A stretch of DNA of 64,000 nucleotides, taken from the NCBI GenBank assembly GCA_963665085.2, contig CAXXXS010000002.1:930001-994000 (forward strand), read 5' to 3'. Below the pieces are notes generated by a model. The model was not told where the DNA came from. It made no database searches and worked only from the letters and a program-made list of their open reading frames with translations. Below are positions 25,274 through 33,845 of the stretch, in pieces. Source of the stretch: G963665085 sp963665085. GTDB lineage: Bacteria > Bacteroidota > Bacteroidia > Bacteroidales > JAAAOM01. Numbering within the stretch: position 1 is the stretch's first letter; each line of letters begins with the position of its first letter. The translations under genes and the position numbers were made by a program.

Positions 25274-25299
25274 ATGCAGGATGTTCCCGCATCCTGCAT
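25274..25299 (+). promoter_or_regulatory. Conserved leader hairpin upstream of susC (locus 2)
   Basis: Perfect 10-bp stem ATGCAGGATG (25274-25283) and CATCCTGCAT (25290-25299) with loop TTCCCG, ending 68 bases before the susC start. The core GCAGGATGTT-NNN-GCATCCTGC is identical to the locus 1 hairpin. It is not followed by a T-run, so it is not a classical terminator. Confidence 0.7.
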
Positions 25300-25367
25300 C
25301 TAATTACATTTTAGCATACAATTTTTGTGGTGTATACCGCTATGTAAAACTTAACAATTACAAAATT

Positions 25368-28300
25368 ATGGAAAAAAAACGAGAATGTATTTTCCTCAAA
25401 CGGAATTTGAGGGTGACTAAACTTTTATTAATTATGAAAATTAGCTTTTTACTAACTATCGTATTTCTAATTCAGGTAAATGCAAAAACATTTTCTCAAG
25501 TCTCCAATGTAAGCCTGAGCAACTCTAACATTGAGATTAAAGAAGTTCTAAGGATGATTGAGATGCAAACAGAAATGCATTTCTTTTATAGTGAGAATCT
25601 TGACGAGCTTAACAAAAAGATAAAAATTGAAGCGGCCAATGTTCCAATAAACGAAATTCTTAAAACTATACTTGGTGATTTAGAATTAACCTACAAAATT
25701 TTTGATGAAAACCTTGTTGTTATTTCTTCAGAAAAATTTAATAAACAAGAAATAGTTATTAAAGGAAAAGTTACTGATAATTCAGGCAATGCTTTACCTG
25801 GGGTTAATGTAGTTGAAAAAGGCACAACCAATGGAACAGTTACTAATATTGATGGGCAATATACCATTAATGCAAATTCTGCTGATGCTATTTTAAGCTT
25901 CTCATTTGTAGGCTATCTAACTGAAGAGGTTCAAGTTAGCGGCCGAACTACTGTTGATGTTCTTTTAATAGAAGACATACAAGCACTTGATGAAGTAGTT
26001 GTTATTGGCTACGGAACAGTAAAGAAAAGCGACCTAACTGGTTCTGTAAGTTCTTTAAATAAAGAAGATTTGAATGTTGGAAGTAACTCCTCTATTGATG
26101 GTTTAATTCAAGGAAAATCTTCAGGTGTCCAGGTCATTCAAGCAAGTGCAGAACCAGGAGGTGATATGGATATACGAATTCGTGGGGCTGGCTCTATAAA
26201 TGCAAGTTCAAGTCCTTTGTATGTAATTGATGGATTACCTATCGATAATTCTGATATCGCTTCAAATGTTGGCTCCGGGATAGTTGGAACACGAACACCA
26301 AGAAACCCTCTCAGTTCAATAAACCCCGCAGATATTGAATCAATCGAAATTCTTAAAGATGCTTCTGCGACTGCTATTTATGGGGCAAGAGGTGCGAATG
26401 GTGTTATCATTGTCACTACTAAAAAAGGACAAGAAGGGAGGCTTAATGTAAGCTATAGTGGTTATTCAGGATTACAAAACATTGATAAAAAACTCGATTT
26501 GTTTTCTCCCACCGAATACAAAGAGGTATTAAACCAGATTTTAGATGAAGGAGGAGGTGATGCCTCTGCAGACCAAAGAATTGGAGACATACAGAATGGT
26601 GGAACCGACTGGCAGGACTTAATTACCCGTCAGGGATACGTTAACAGTCATAGTTTGTCCTTTTCAGGAGGAAAAGATAAAACTAATTATTACGCATCAC
26701 TAAATTATTTTAATCAAAAGGGTATCGTTCTCAGTTCAGCTATGGAGCGTTATGATGCAAGGTTAAATCTCGACCACCAGACTGAAAATTTTCACTTTGG
26801 TGTTAATTTTAGTCTTGCTTTTAATGATGATGATTATGTGTCTTATGGTTATGGTATAAATGAAGGTGCCGGGGCAATCTATGCTGCTATAAATTTCGAT
26901 CCGACATTATCTCCATATAATGAAGATGGTTCATATCAAAAATCAGATTATATCTCTATTGATAACCCATTGGCCCTAATTTATGGTGAAGATAGCAGGT
27001 CAAAAAAATACAGATCCATGGGAACCTTATTTGGCGAATACACAATTCTTCCTGGTTGGACTGTAAAACTAAACCTTGGTGTTGATGCTCAAAATGCAAG
27101 ACGAGATAGTTATGTAAGCCAGGTTACCCAACAAGGACAGGGGTCTGGAGGAATAGCCAGCGTGTTAAATGTAACACGAAGTAATTATCTAATTGAAGGA
27201 ACTAGTACCTATATAAAAGATCTTAATAAAAATCATAGCATAAACCTTATGGGAGGTGTTACTTATCAGGAATTTATGTTTTATAATTTTTCCGGGACTG
27301 GTAGTGGCTTTAACAACGAAATTACAAAAACAGAAAATATGGGAATGGCTGATCCAACAACATACGATATGGGAACAAGCAAGTCATCTTCAGAACTTTT
27401 CTCCGTAATTGGCCGTGCTAACTATTCAGCTTTCGATAAATACCTTTTTACTGCAACCTTCCGTGCTGATGGGTCTTCCAGGTTTGGAGAGAATAATAAA
27501 TTCGGTTATTTCCCTTCTTTTGCTTTTGCATGGAAACTTCACCACGAAGACTTTATTGAGAATCTAAATATTTTCAGCCAACTTAAACTAAGGGCCAGTT
27601 GGGGACAAACGGGTAACCAGGAAATTGGTAACTACCAATCCTTAACAACTTTTGGAACAAGTAGTGATGCCGTAATGGATCAACAAAAAATAAGTACGCT
27701 TCATCCATCAAGAATTGGTAATCCAGATTTAAAATGGGAAACAACAACACAGATGGATATAGGTATTGACTTTGGATTCATTGAAAACAGAATTAATTTT
27801 TCTATGGATTATTTTCAGAAAAACACAACAGACATGTTGATTTATCTCCCAATACCCTCATCAACTGGCTACTCCAGTATCCTACAAAATATTGGAAGCA
27901 TAGAAAACAAAGGGTTCGAACTATTGGTCGATACTAAAAATACAGTTGGAAAATTTAAATGGAATACATCCTTTAATGTTTCAACAACACGTAATGAAGT
28001 TACTGACCTAGGAGGCCTTTCTGAAATAATTCATGGAGATGCAGGTTGGGTTAGCAGCCTTGCTATTATTAAAGAAGGAGAAACAATAAATTCTTTTTAT
28101 GGTTATGAAATTGAAGGCGTTTGGCAAGAAAACGATGACTTTTCTCAAACAACAGATAATGTTCAACCTGGCGATCAAAAATATAAAGATGTTAATGGAG
28201 ATGGAAAAGTTGATACTGAAGACAGAGTAATATTAGGAAATTCATTCCCAGACTTTATCTGGGGGTTAACAAATAATTTTTCCTATAAAAACTTTACGCT

Positions 28301-28742
28301 CAACATATTCTTCGAAGGTTCACAAGGTGTAAGTATGTTAAACAGTAACTTAGTTGATACTTATTTCCCTATTAGTTTTAGAAGAAACAGGTATGCAGAA
28401 CCATACTTAAACAGATGGACTGCGGATAATCCCTCTAACAAATACCCTTCTTTCATTAATCCTAATGGACAAGGTGATAAAAGCGTTAACTCATACACTG
28501 TTGAAGATGCTTCATATGTTCGTTTAAAAACAGTTAAATTGAGTTACGATTTCAACCTGACAAACAGAAAAGTTATTAAAGATGCCAGTATTTATATCAC
28601 CGGACAAAACCTGTTAACTTTCACAAATTACTCCGGTTATGATCCTGCCAGTAACTCAAATGGTTCTTCAAGCCTTAAAATTGATTATAACTCATATCCA
28701 CAGGCTAAAATTTTTATGATAGGTGCTGAAATTAATTTTTAA
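25368..28742 (+). CDS. SusC/RagA TonB-dependent transporter with STN domain (locus 2)
   Basis: 1,124 residues from the chosen ATG at 25368. An upstream in-frame ATG at 25281 would run through the leader hairpin, and the paralogue in locus 1 starts with a matching basic leader. A hydrophobic signal lies at about 24-40, the STN domain at about 46-118, the carboxypeptidase-like domain at about 128-205 (IKGKVTDNSGNALPGVNVVE), the TonB box at about 209-216 (DEVVVIGYG), then the plug (IRIRGAGSINASSSPLYVID) and barrel. It imports oligosaccharides through the outer membrane. Neighbouring sulfatases and rhamnose genes suggest a sulfated rhamnose-containing glycan (inference). Confidence 0.95.
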   Translation: MEKKRECIFLKRNLRVTKLLLIMKISFLLTIVFLIQVNAKTFSQVSNVSLSNSNIEIKEVLRMIEMQTEMHFFYSENLDELNKKIKIEAANVPINEILKTILGDLELTYKIFDENLVVISSEKFNKQEIVIKGKVTDNSGNALPGVNVVEKGTTNGTVTNIDGQYTINANSADAILSFSFVGYLTEEVQVSGRTTVDVLLIEDIQALDEVVVIGYGTVKKSDLTGSVSSLNKEDLNVGSNSSIDGLIQGKSSGVQVIQASAEPGGDMDIRIRGAGSINASSSPLYVIDGLPIDNSDIASNVGSGIVGTRTPRNPLSSINPADIESIEILKDASATAIYGARGANGVIIVTTKKGQEGRLNVSYSGYSGLQNIDKKLDLFSPTEYKEVLNQILDEGGGDASADQRIGDIQNGGTDWQDLITRQGYVNSHSLSFSGGKDKTNYYASLNYFNQKGIVLSSAMERYDARLNLDHQTENFHFGVNFSLAFNDDDYVSYGYGINEGAGAIYAAINFDPTLSPYNEDGSYQKSDYISIDNPLALIYGEDSRSKKYRSMGTLFGEYTILPGWTVKLNLGVDAQNARRDSYVSQVTQQGQGSGGIASVLNVTRSNYLIEGTSTYIKDLNKNHSINLMGGVTYQEFMFYNFSGTGSGFNNEITKTENMGMADPTTYDMGTSKSSSELFSVIGRANYSAFDKYLFTATFRADGSSRFGENNKFGYFPSFAFAWKLHHEDFIENLNIFSQLKLRASWGQTGNQEIGNYQSLTTFGTSSDAVMDQQKISTLHPSRIGNPDLKWETTTQMDIGIDFGFIENRINFSMDYFQKNTTDMLIYLPIPSSTGYSSILQNIGSIENKGFELLVDTKNTVGKFKWNTSFNVSTTRNEVTDLGGLSEIIHGDAGWVSSLAIIKEGETINSFYGYEIEGVWQENDDFSQTTDNVQPGDQKYKDVNGDGKVDTEDRVILGNSFPDFIWGLTNNFSYKNFTLNIFFEGSQGVSMLNSNLVDTYFPISFRRNRYAEPYLNRWTADNPSNKYPSFINPNGQGDKSVNSYTVEDASYVRLKTVKLSYDFNLTNRKVIKDASIYITGQNLLTFTNYSGYDPASNSNGSSSLKIDYNSYPQAKIFMIGAEINF

Positions 28743-28755
28743 CAGAAAAAAAAGA

Positions 28756-30216
28756 ATGATGAAATATAATAAAATACACATATTATTTATCCTTACAACG
28801 ACCATATTCTTCTCTAGTTGTGAAGATCTATTAAAAGAAGACATGTATTCTGAATTAGGCGTAGATAATGTCTTTAACAATGAAGCTGGGGCAAAAGCTG
28901 TTCTCTACTCAGGTTATTCTGAAGCTAAGTTTAGCGGTTGGAACGGAAAGGGAATGACAAATCTCGAAGAGTGGTGCACTGACATTGAATGGGAAACTGC
29001 AGGAGGAGAAAACAAAACCGCTGTTTTAATGATTAATTTCACATGGGATGCTTCAACCGGATGGATTGAAAGCCTTCTTTGGAACCAACCATACAGGGGA
29101 ATCAGGGATGCTAATGTTATTCTTGATAATATCGAAGGAACTTCTTTAGATGAAGATATTAAAGTACTCTACAAAGCAGAGGCCCGTTTTATTAGAGCTA
29201 TGTTATACTATCATTTGTATACGTGGTTTGGACCTGTCCCTCTTAGAACAAGCGAAATGCAGGAATTAGAACAGGCTAAAGCTACAGAAACTGAAATATT
29301 AAATTTTATAGAAACTGAATTTACAGAAATAATTGATGATTTGCCTGCACCAGGAGAAGAAGAAGCATATGGACGGGCACATAAAGGGGCAGCCTGGGCT
29401 TTTTTATGTAAATTTTATTTGAACACAAAGCAATGGCAAAAATGCTCTGATGCAGCAGATAAGGTAATAGCAATGAATTACTATGAACTTTATCCAGACT
29501 ATGTAGAATTATTTAATGTTGATAATGAAATAAACAAAGAATTTATTTGGGTACACGAAGGTATCTCTGATGGTATAGGATGTGAATATATTAATGGGGC
29601 ATTTCCTCCCAGCTTTAAGAAAGATCCGATCACTGGATTTGAATGGACATCAAATATGGCAAACTGGGCTGCTCAATATCGCCTATATGATTCTTTTTAT
29701 AACTCATTTGAAGATGGAGATGAAAGAAAAGATCTTATCCTTGCAAAATATATTAATACAAACGGGGATACTATTTCATTGCTAAATGACAACAATACCC
29801 GTTCTTTCAAATATTGGCCTGATCCAAATGCCCAGGCTAATGAGCATGGAAATGACATCCCTGAAATCAGGTATTCAGATATCTTATTATCCAAAGCAGA
29901 AGCACTTAATGAACTTAATGGGCCAACTCAAGAGGCATTGGATCTAATCGATCAAGTGAGAAACCGGGCTGGTTTGGAAGACTTACAATTATCTGATTAT
30001 GACGCAAAGGATAAACTCAGGGATCACATTTTGGATGAACGCGGTTGGGAGTTTTATAGTGAACGTAAAAGAAGACAAGACTTAATACGCCATGGTAAAT
30101 TTGTAGAATCTGCTATTTCCCGGGGCGTTAATGCAGACGATTACAGGGTAAAATTTCCAATACCTCAATCTGAAATAGATGCTAATCCTAATTTAATTCA
30201 GAATGATGGTTATTAA
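28756..30216 (+). CDS. SusD/RagB-type outer-membrane glycan-binding lipoprotein (locus 2)
   Basis: 486 residues from the ATG at 28756. An earlier in-frame ATG at 28723 lies inside the end of susC and would give no proper signal. The lipoprotein signal ends at a Cys in IFFSSCEDLL. SusD features include RFIRAMLYYHLYTWFGPVPL in the TPR-like part and LRDHILDERGWEFYSERKRR with the ending KFPIPQSEIDANPNLIQN in the RagB domain. It forms the surface lid of the locus 2 transporter, 13 bases after susC. A MITE-like element follows, which may separate strong susCD transcription from the enzyme genes. Confidence 0.94.
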   Translation: MMKYNKIHILFILTTTIFFSSCEDLLKEDMYSELGVDNVFNNEAGAKAVLYSGYSEAKFSGWNGKGMTNLEEWCTDIEWETAGGENKTAVLMINFTWDASTGWIESLLWNQPYRGIRDANVILDNIEGTSLDEDIKVLYKAEARFIRAMLYYHLYTWFGPVPLRTSEMQELEQAKATETEILNFIETEFTEIIDDLPAPGEEEAYGRAHKGAAWAFLCKFYLNTKQWQKCSDAADKVIAMNYYELYPDYVELFNVDNEINKEFIWVHEGISDGIGCEYINGAFPPSFKKDPITGFEWTSNMANWAAQYRLYDSFYNSFEDGDERKDLILAKYINTNGDTISLLNDNNTRSFKYWPDPNAQANEHGNDIPEIRYSDILLSKAEALNELNGPTQEALDLIDQVRNRAGLEDLQLSDYDAKDKLRDHILDERGWEFYSERKRRQDLIRHGKFVESAISRGVNADDYRVKFPIPQSEIDANPNLIQNDGY

Positions 30217-30238
30217 TAATTAATTTTTTTATATAAAT

Positions 30239-30369
30239 GAAAGGTCTCCAAAAAGTTAATTAATAAAGACATCTCTACTTCGCTCGATATAACTTGACTA
30301 ATAAAATCAGTTCAAGCGAAGTAGAGAATACTTGCGTTAATAAACGTTTTTTTGGACAACCTCTTCTTC
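30239..30369. repeat. MITE-like element, variant D (same ends, different core)
   Basis: About 131 bp. The ends resemble the copy B/C termini: left AAGGTCTCCAAAAAG, right TTTTTTTGGACAACCTCTTC. The core differs: a perfect 12-bp inverted repeat CTCTACTTCGCT (30273-30284) and AGCGAAGTAGAG (30315-30326). It fills the gap between susD and the first sulfatase of locus 2. Confidence 0.65.
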
Positions 30370-30380
30370 AAAAAGCCTGT

Positions 30381-31775
30381 ATGAAATTACTTAATAATAT
30401 TCCAACATTCGTTTTAACAATCCTATTGTCTATAGCAGTAAGGGTAAGCTATTCCAACACCCCGGCAAGAAATAAAGCACAAAAAAACATTCTCATCTTT
30501 ATTGCTGATGATCTTGCCTGGAACGAAATAGGATGCTATGGAGGAACAAATGTAAAAACTCCCAATATTGATAAACTGGCCAAAGAAGGAATTTTGTTCA
30601 ATAATATGTATTCTTCAACATCCATGTGCTGTCCAACAAGGGCAAGTATTTATACCGGACTTTATCCCATGCATCATGGAGTAGTAAGAAACCATGAACC
30701 TTCAAAAGAAAATATCAAAAGTGTAGCCCATTACTTAGGTGAGATGGGATACCGAGTAGGGCTCACGGGCAAAGAACATTTTAGCCCCAGAAATGTGTAC
30801 CCTTTTGAAATTATTGAAGGATTTGAACCAAACTGCGTTGCCTCAACTGCTGATTATAATACAGAAGGAATTGAAGAATTCATAAAAAGGGATAATAACC
30901 AACCTTTTTGTCTTTTTGTTTGCAGCACAAATCCCCATGTTCCATGGACTGTAGGTGATGCGTCAAAAATAAATCCAGAAAAGCTTAATCTACCTCCTGT
31001 TTTATTTGATAATAAAAAAACGCGTTCTGCTTTTTCAAGGTATCTGGCTGAAATCGAGGTTTTGGATCAACAATTTGGTGATGTTATTTCTGTCTTAGAA
31101 GAAAATGGCAACTATGATAATACAGTGATCACTTTTTGCGGAGAACAAGGCCCCCAATTACCAGGAGGAAAATGGACATGTTGGGATTATGGTCAAAAAA
31201 GTGCATTTATCATAAAACTTCCTGAAATGAAGAATCAGGAAAAAAAGACAAATGCTTTAGTACAATATGAAGATCTTTTACCTACCATGATTAATTATAT
31301 TGGAGGCACAATACCAGAAAATATTGATGGAAAGAGTTTTTTAAGTGTTCTTGAAAATAAATCAGAAACACATAGAAAATGGGTTTTTGGCATACACAAT
31401 AACGTTCCTGAAGGAAATCCATATCCGGTTAGAACAATTAGAAACGAAAAATATAAGCTGATTCTAAACCTTTCTCCAGAATTAGTCTACTACGAAAAAC
31501 ATTTGATGGGATTAGACAAAGAGAATTATTGGCTTTCCTGGGTAAGTGATGCAAAAACAGACGCCGCAGCAAGTTCATTGGTAATCAGGTATCTTATCCG
31601 ACCAGAAATTGAATTCTATAACTTAGTCGATGATCCTTGGGAACTTCACAACTTAGCTGAACCACCAAATGAAATACCTGAAATTGCTGCAAATATGAAG
31701 ACATTACTTTTAGATTGGATGAAAGAACAAGGAGATCCGGGAAGAACAATTGATGTAGAATCGTCAAAACAATAA
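30381..31775 (+). CDS. Family S1 sulfatase (heparan-N-sulfatase-like type)
   Basis: 464 residues from ATG 30381. A longer in-frame start at 30294 would lie inside a repeat element and give no signal peptide, whereas MKLLNNIPTFVLTILL starts a plausible signal. The metal-binding IFIADDLAWNEIGCYGG and the signature C83-C-P-T-R (SMCCPTRASIYTG) place the formylglycine at C83. GKEHF replaces the usual GKWHL, as in N-sulphoglucosamine sulphohydrolase-like members. It removes sulfate from imported or surface-bound oligosaccharide. It is the first enzyme gene after susCD of locus 2. The substrate position cannot be deduced from sequence alone. Confidence 0.9.
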   Translation: MKLLNNIPTFVLTILLSIAVRVSYSNTPARNKAQKNILIFIADDLAWNEIGCYGGTNVKTPNIDKLAKEGILFNNMYSSTSMCCPTRASIYTGLYPMHHGVVRNHEPSKENIKSVAHYLGEMGYRVGLTGKEHFSPRNVYPFEIIEGFEPNCVASTADYNTEGIEEFIKRDNNQPFCLFVCSTNPHVPWTVGDASKINPEKLNLPPVLFDNKKTRSAFSRYLAEIEVLDQQFGDVISVLEENGNYDNTVITFCGEQGPQLPGGKWTCWDYGQKSAFIIKLPEMKNQEKKTNALVQYEDLLPTMINYIGGTIPENIDGKSFLSVLENKSETHRKWVFGIHNNVPEGNPYPVRTIRNEKYKLILNLSPELVYYEKHLMGLDKENYWLSWVSDAKTDAAASSLVIRYLIRPEIEFYNLVDDPWELHNLAEPPNEIPEIAANMKTLLLDWMKEQGDPGRTIDVESSKQ

Positions 31776-31779
31776 ATGG

Positions 31780-32063
31780 ATGATAAGAAACACCTCTTTA
31801 TTTTTTATTACTACTTCTCTTTTTGTTGGAATAACTAGCTGTCGTAAAAAAAATACAAAGGAAAACACATCCAGTATTGGGGTAATAAGCGACATGTCCG
31901 TCTTATTAAAATGAATGAAATTAATTTATTAAAGGATGATGTAAAACTAGGAGGCCAGAACTGGGATAATATTCCTGAAAATTGGTTTAAATTCGACGGT
32001 ACCATCATGTCCTTCTTGCTAGATATTTACAACAAATCAATATATAACAAATGCAAAGTATAA
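31780..32063 (+). pseudogene. Remnant of a lipoprotein gene (signal peptide plus frameshifted fragment)
   Basis: ATG 31780 opens a frame of 44 residues with a good lipoprotein signal (SLFFITTSLFVGITSC) and stops at 31914. A second frame, shifted, begins at an ATG overlapping that stop (ATGA, 31911) and runs 50 residues (GGQNWDNIPENWFKF, SFLLDIYNKSI) to 32063. The two together look like the head of one exported protein and the C-terminal end of the same or another protein after internal deletion and frameshift. It sits four bases after one sulfatase and 17 bases before another. The original family is not recognised; expression as two small proteins cannot be excluded. Confidence 0.55.
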
Positions 32064-32080
32064 TCGATAAAAATTAACAT

Positions 32081-33712
32081 ATGCACAATAAATTACTTCC
32101 TCTGGGTTTAATGGTTGCAACCTCATTTTCCGGTTGCACTCAACCAAAAGAGAAAAGACCTGATAAGCCCAATATCCTTCTCATTATGGTTGATGATATG
32201 GGATATTCAGATTTAGGTTGTTACGGTGGAGAAGTACAAACTCCTAATATCAACGGCCTAGCAGAGCAAGGTGTACGATTTACACAGATGCACAATTGTG
32301 CCCGCTGCTGTCCTACCCGCGCATCATTAATGACAGGACATTACCCACATCAGGCGGGGATAAATGGCATGGGTGTAAACCTTAGCATGAATACTGCAAC
32401 CATTGCTGAAATCTTAAAAGAAAATGGCTATCATACCGGAATGACCGGAAAATGGCATTTATCTACAACAAAAGCATTGGGTGATCAGGAAGAACAATTG
32501 CAATGGCTTGCGAACAGAGTCGATCATGGGCCCTTTTCTCCGTTAGAAAACTATCCATGCAACAGGGGATTTGAAGAACATTGGGGTGTCATCTGGGGTG
32601 TTGTTAATTACTTTAATCCATTTAGTTTGGTTCATAACGAAGAACCTATAAAAGACTTACCTGATGATTTCTATATGACAAACTTCATCACAGAAAAATC
32701 TCTTGACCTTTTAGATGAATATAGTAAGGATGATAAGCCTTTCTTTCTGTATGTTGCTCATACTGCTCCTCATTGGCCTTTACATGCACTTCCTGAAGAT
32801 ATTGCAAAATATAAAGACACATTTAAAATAGGCTGGGATTCCCTGCGGGTAAATCGCTACAACAGAATGATAGAGATAGGATTGATAGACGAAGAGACCT
32901 ATAAACTCCCCGAAAACTCATCAGGAAAAAGTTGGGAAGATTGTGAAGAAAAGGATTATGAAGCAGCAAACATGGCTGTTCATGCAGCTATGATAGACCG
33001 GGTTGACCAGGGTATCGGACAAATTATCGATAAACTGAAAGAGACTGGTCAATATGAAAACACTATTATTTTTGTTCTTTCTGATAATGGGGCTTCTTAT
33101 GAAAGAGGATATCCTCCTGGATTTGACAGACCTGGTTTTACAAAGGATTCAACCATTATCGAATATAATTCTCCTAATCCGGGTTCGGGAACTACATGGA
33201 ATTATCTGGGTAATGCCTGGGCTAGTGCTGTTAACACTCCTTTCAGGTTCTGGAAAAAAGAATCATACGAAGGAGGTAGTGCAACACCTTTTATTGTTCA
33301 CTGGCCCAAAGGCCTAAAAGGAAAAGAAAATACGATAAACAGGGGATTAGCCCATGTTATTGATATCTTACCAACTTGCCTTGACCTTACAGGAGCAAAA
33401 TATCCGGAAGTGATAAATGGAGAAGAAACAGTTCCTCCAGCAGGAATAAGTTTGTTGCCTCTTCTTTATAATGAGACAGAGAGTATTCACGATACATTGT
33501 ATTGGGAACATGAAGGAGGAAGGGCAATCCGTATAGGAGACTGGAAAATGTCTTCATTACCAGGCAACGAATGGGAGCTGTTTAATATAACAAAAGATCA
33601 TACAGAAATGAACGATCTTTCTCATACCTATCCAGACAAAGTTGCTGAAATGGACGAAGCCTGGAGGAACTGGGCAGTATCAATGAATATTAACCTTAAA
33701 GGATTTAAATAA
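32081..33712 (+). CDS. Family S1 sulfatase (arylsulfatase-like), lipoprotein
   Basis: 543 residues. The lipoprotein signal ends at C19 (TSFSGCTQ). The N-terminal metal site is VDDMGYSDLGCYGG and the active-site signature C76-C-P-T-R (NCARCCPTRASLMTGHYP), with GKWHL and VLSDNGASYERG for the remaining catalytic and metal residues. It matches the arylsulfatase AtsA-like part of family S1. Anchoring in the envelope and its position third after susD put it in the desulfation step of locus 2. The long insert around residues 250-310 with many acidic residues may shape the substrate pocket. Maturation needs a formylglycine-generating or radical-SAM enzyme encoded elsewhere. Confidence 0.92.
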   Translation: MHNKLLPLGLMVATSFSGCTQPKEKRPDKPNILLIMVDDMGYSDLGCYGGEVQTPNINGLAEQGVRFTQMHNCARCCPTRASLMTGHYPHQAGINGMGVNLSMNTATIAEILKENGYHTGMTGKWHLSTTKALGDQEEQLQWLANRVDHGPFSPLENYPCNRGFEEHWGVIWGVVNYFNPFSLVHNEEPIKDLPDDFYMTNFITEKSLDLLDEYSKDDKPFFLYVAHTAPHWPLHALPEDIAKYKDTFKIGWDSLRVNRYNRMIEIGLIDEETYKLPENSSGKSWEDCEEKDYEAANMAVHAAMIDRVDQGIGQIIDKLKETGQYENTIIFVLSDNGASYERGYPPGFDRPGFTKDSTIIEYNSPNPGSGTTWNYLGNAWASAVNTPFRFWKKESYEGGSATPFIVHWPKGLKGKENTINRGLAHVIDILPTCLDLTGAKYPEVINGEETVPPAGISLLPLLYNETESIHDTLYWEHEGGRAIRIGDWKMSSLPGNEWELFNITKDHTEMNDLSHTYPDKVAEMDEAWRNWAVSMNINLKGFK

Positions 33713-33719
33713 AATTAAA

Positions 33720-33798
33720 AAAGTCTCAGTGTCTCTCTCTGTGTAACTCTATAAAATACCTCTTCTGGAATTATTACACAAAGCGGCACAGAGACTTT
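33720..33798. repeat. Long imperfect palindrome between sulfatase and GtaA-like gene
   Basis: Left arm 33720-33746 (begins AAAGTCTCAGTG, ends CTGTGTAA) and right arm 33774-33798 (begins TTACACAAAGCGG, ends GAGACTTT) pair over about 25 bases with a few mismatches around a 27-base loop. It has no T-run; it may be an mRNA-processing or stabilising structure, or a decayed repeat. Confidence 0.6.
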
Positions 33799-33845
33799 AA
33801 TTCAGAATTCAAATAAATTATAATTTATCTATTAACTAATATCAA

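Noticed and set aside
25281..25367. Upstream extension of susC in locus 2
   Set aside because: It would translate the conserved leader hairpin; the paralogue starts at the equivalent of 25368.
30294..30380. Upstream extension of the first locus 2 sulfatase
   Set aside because: The extra 29 codons lie in a MITE-like element and would hide the signal peptide.
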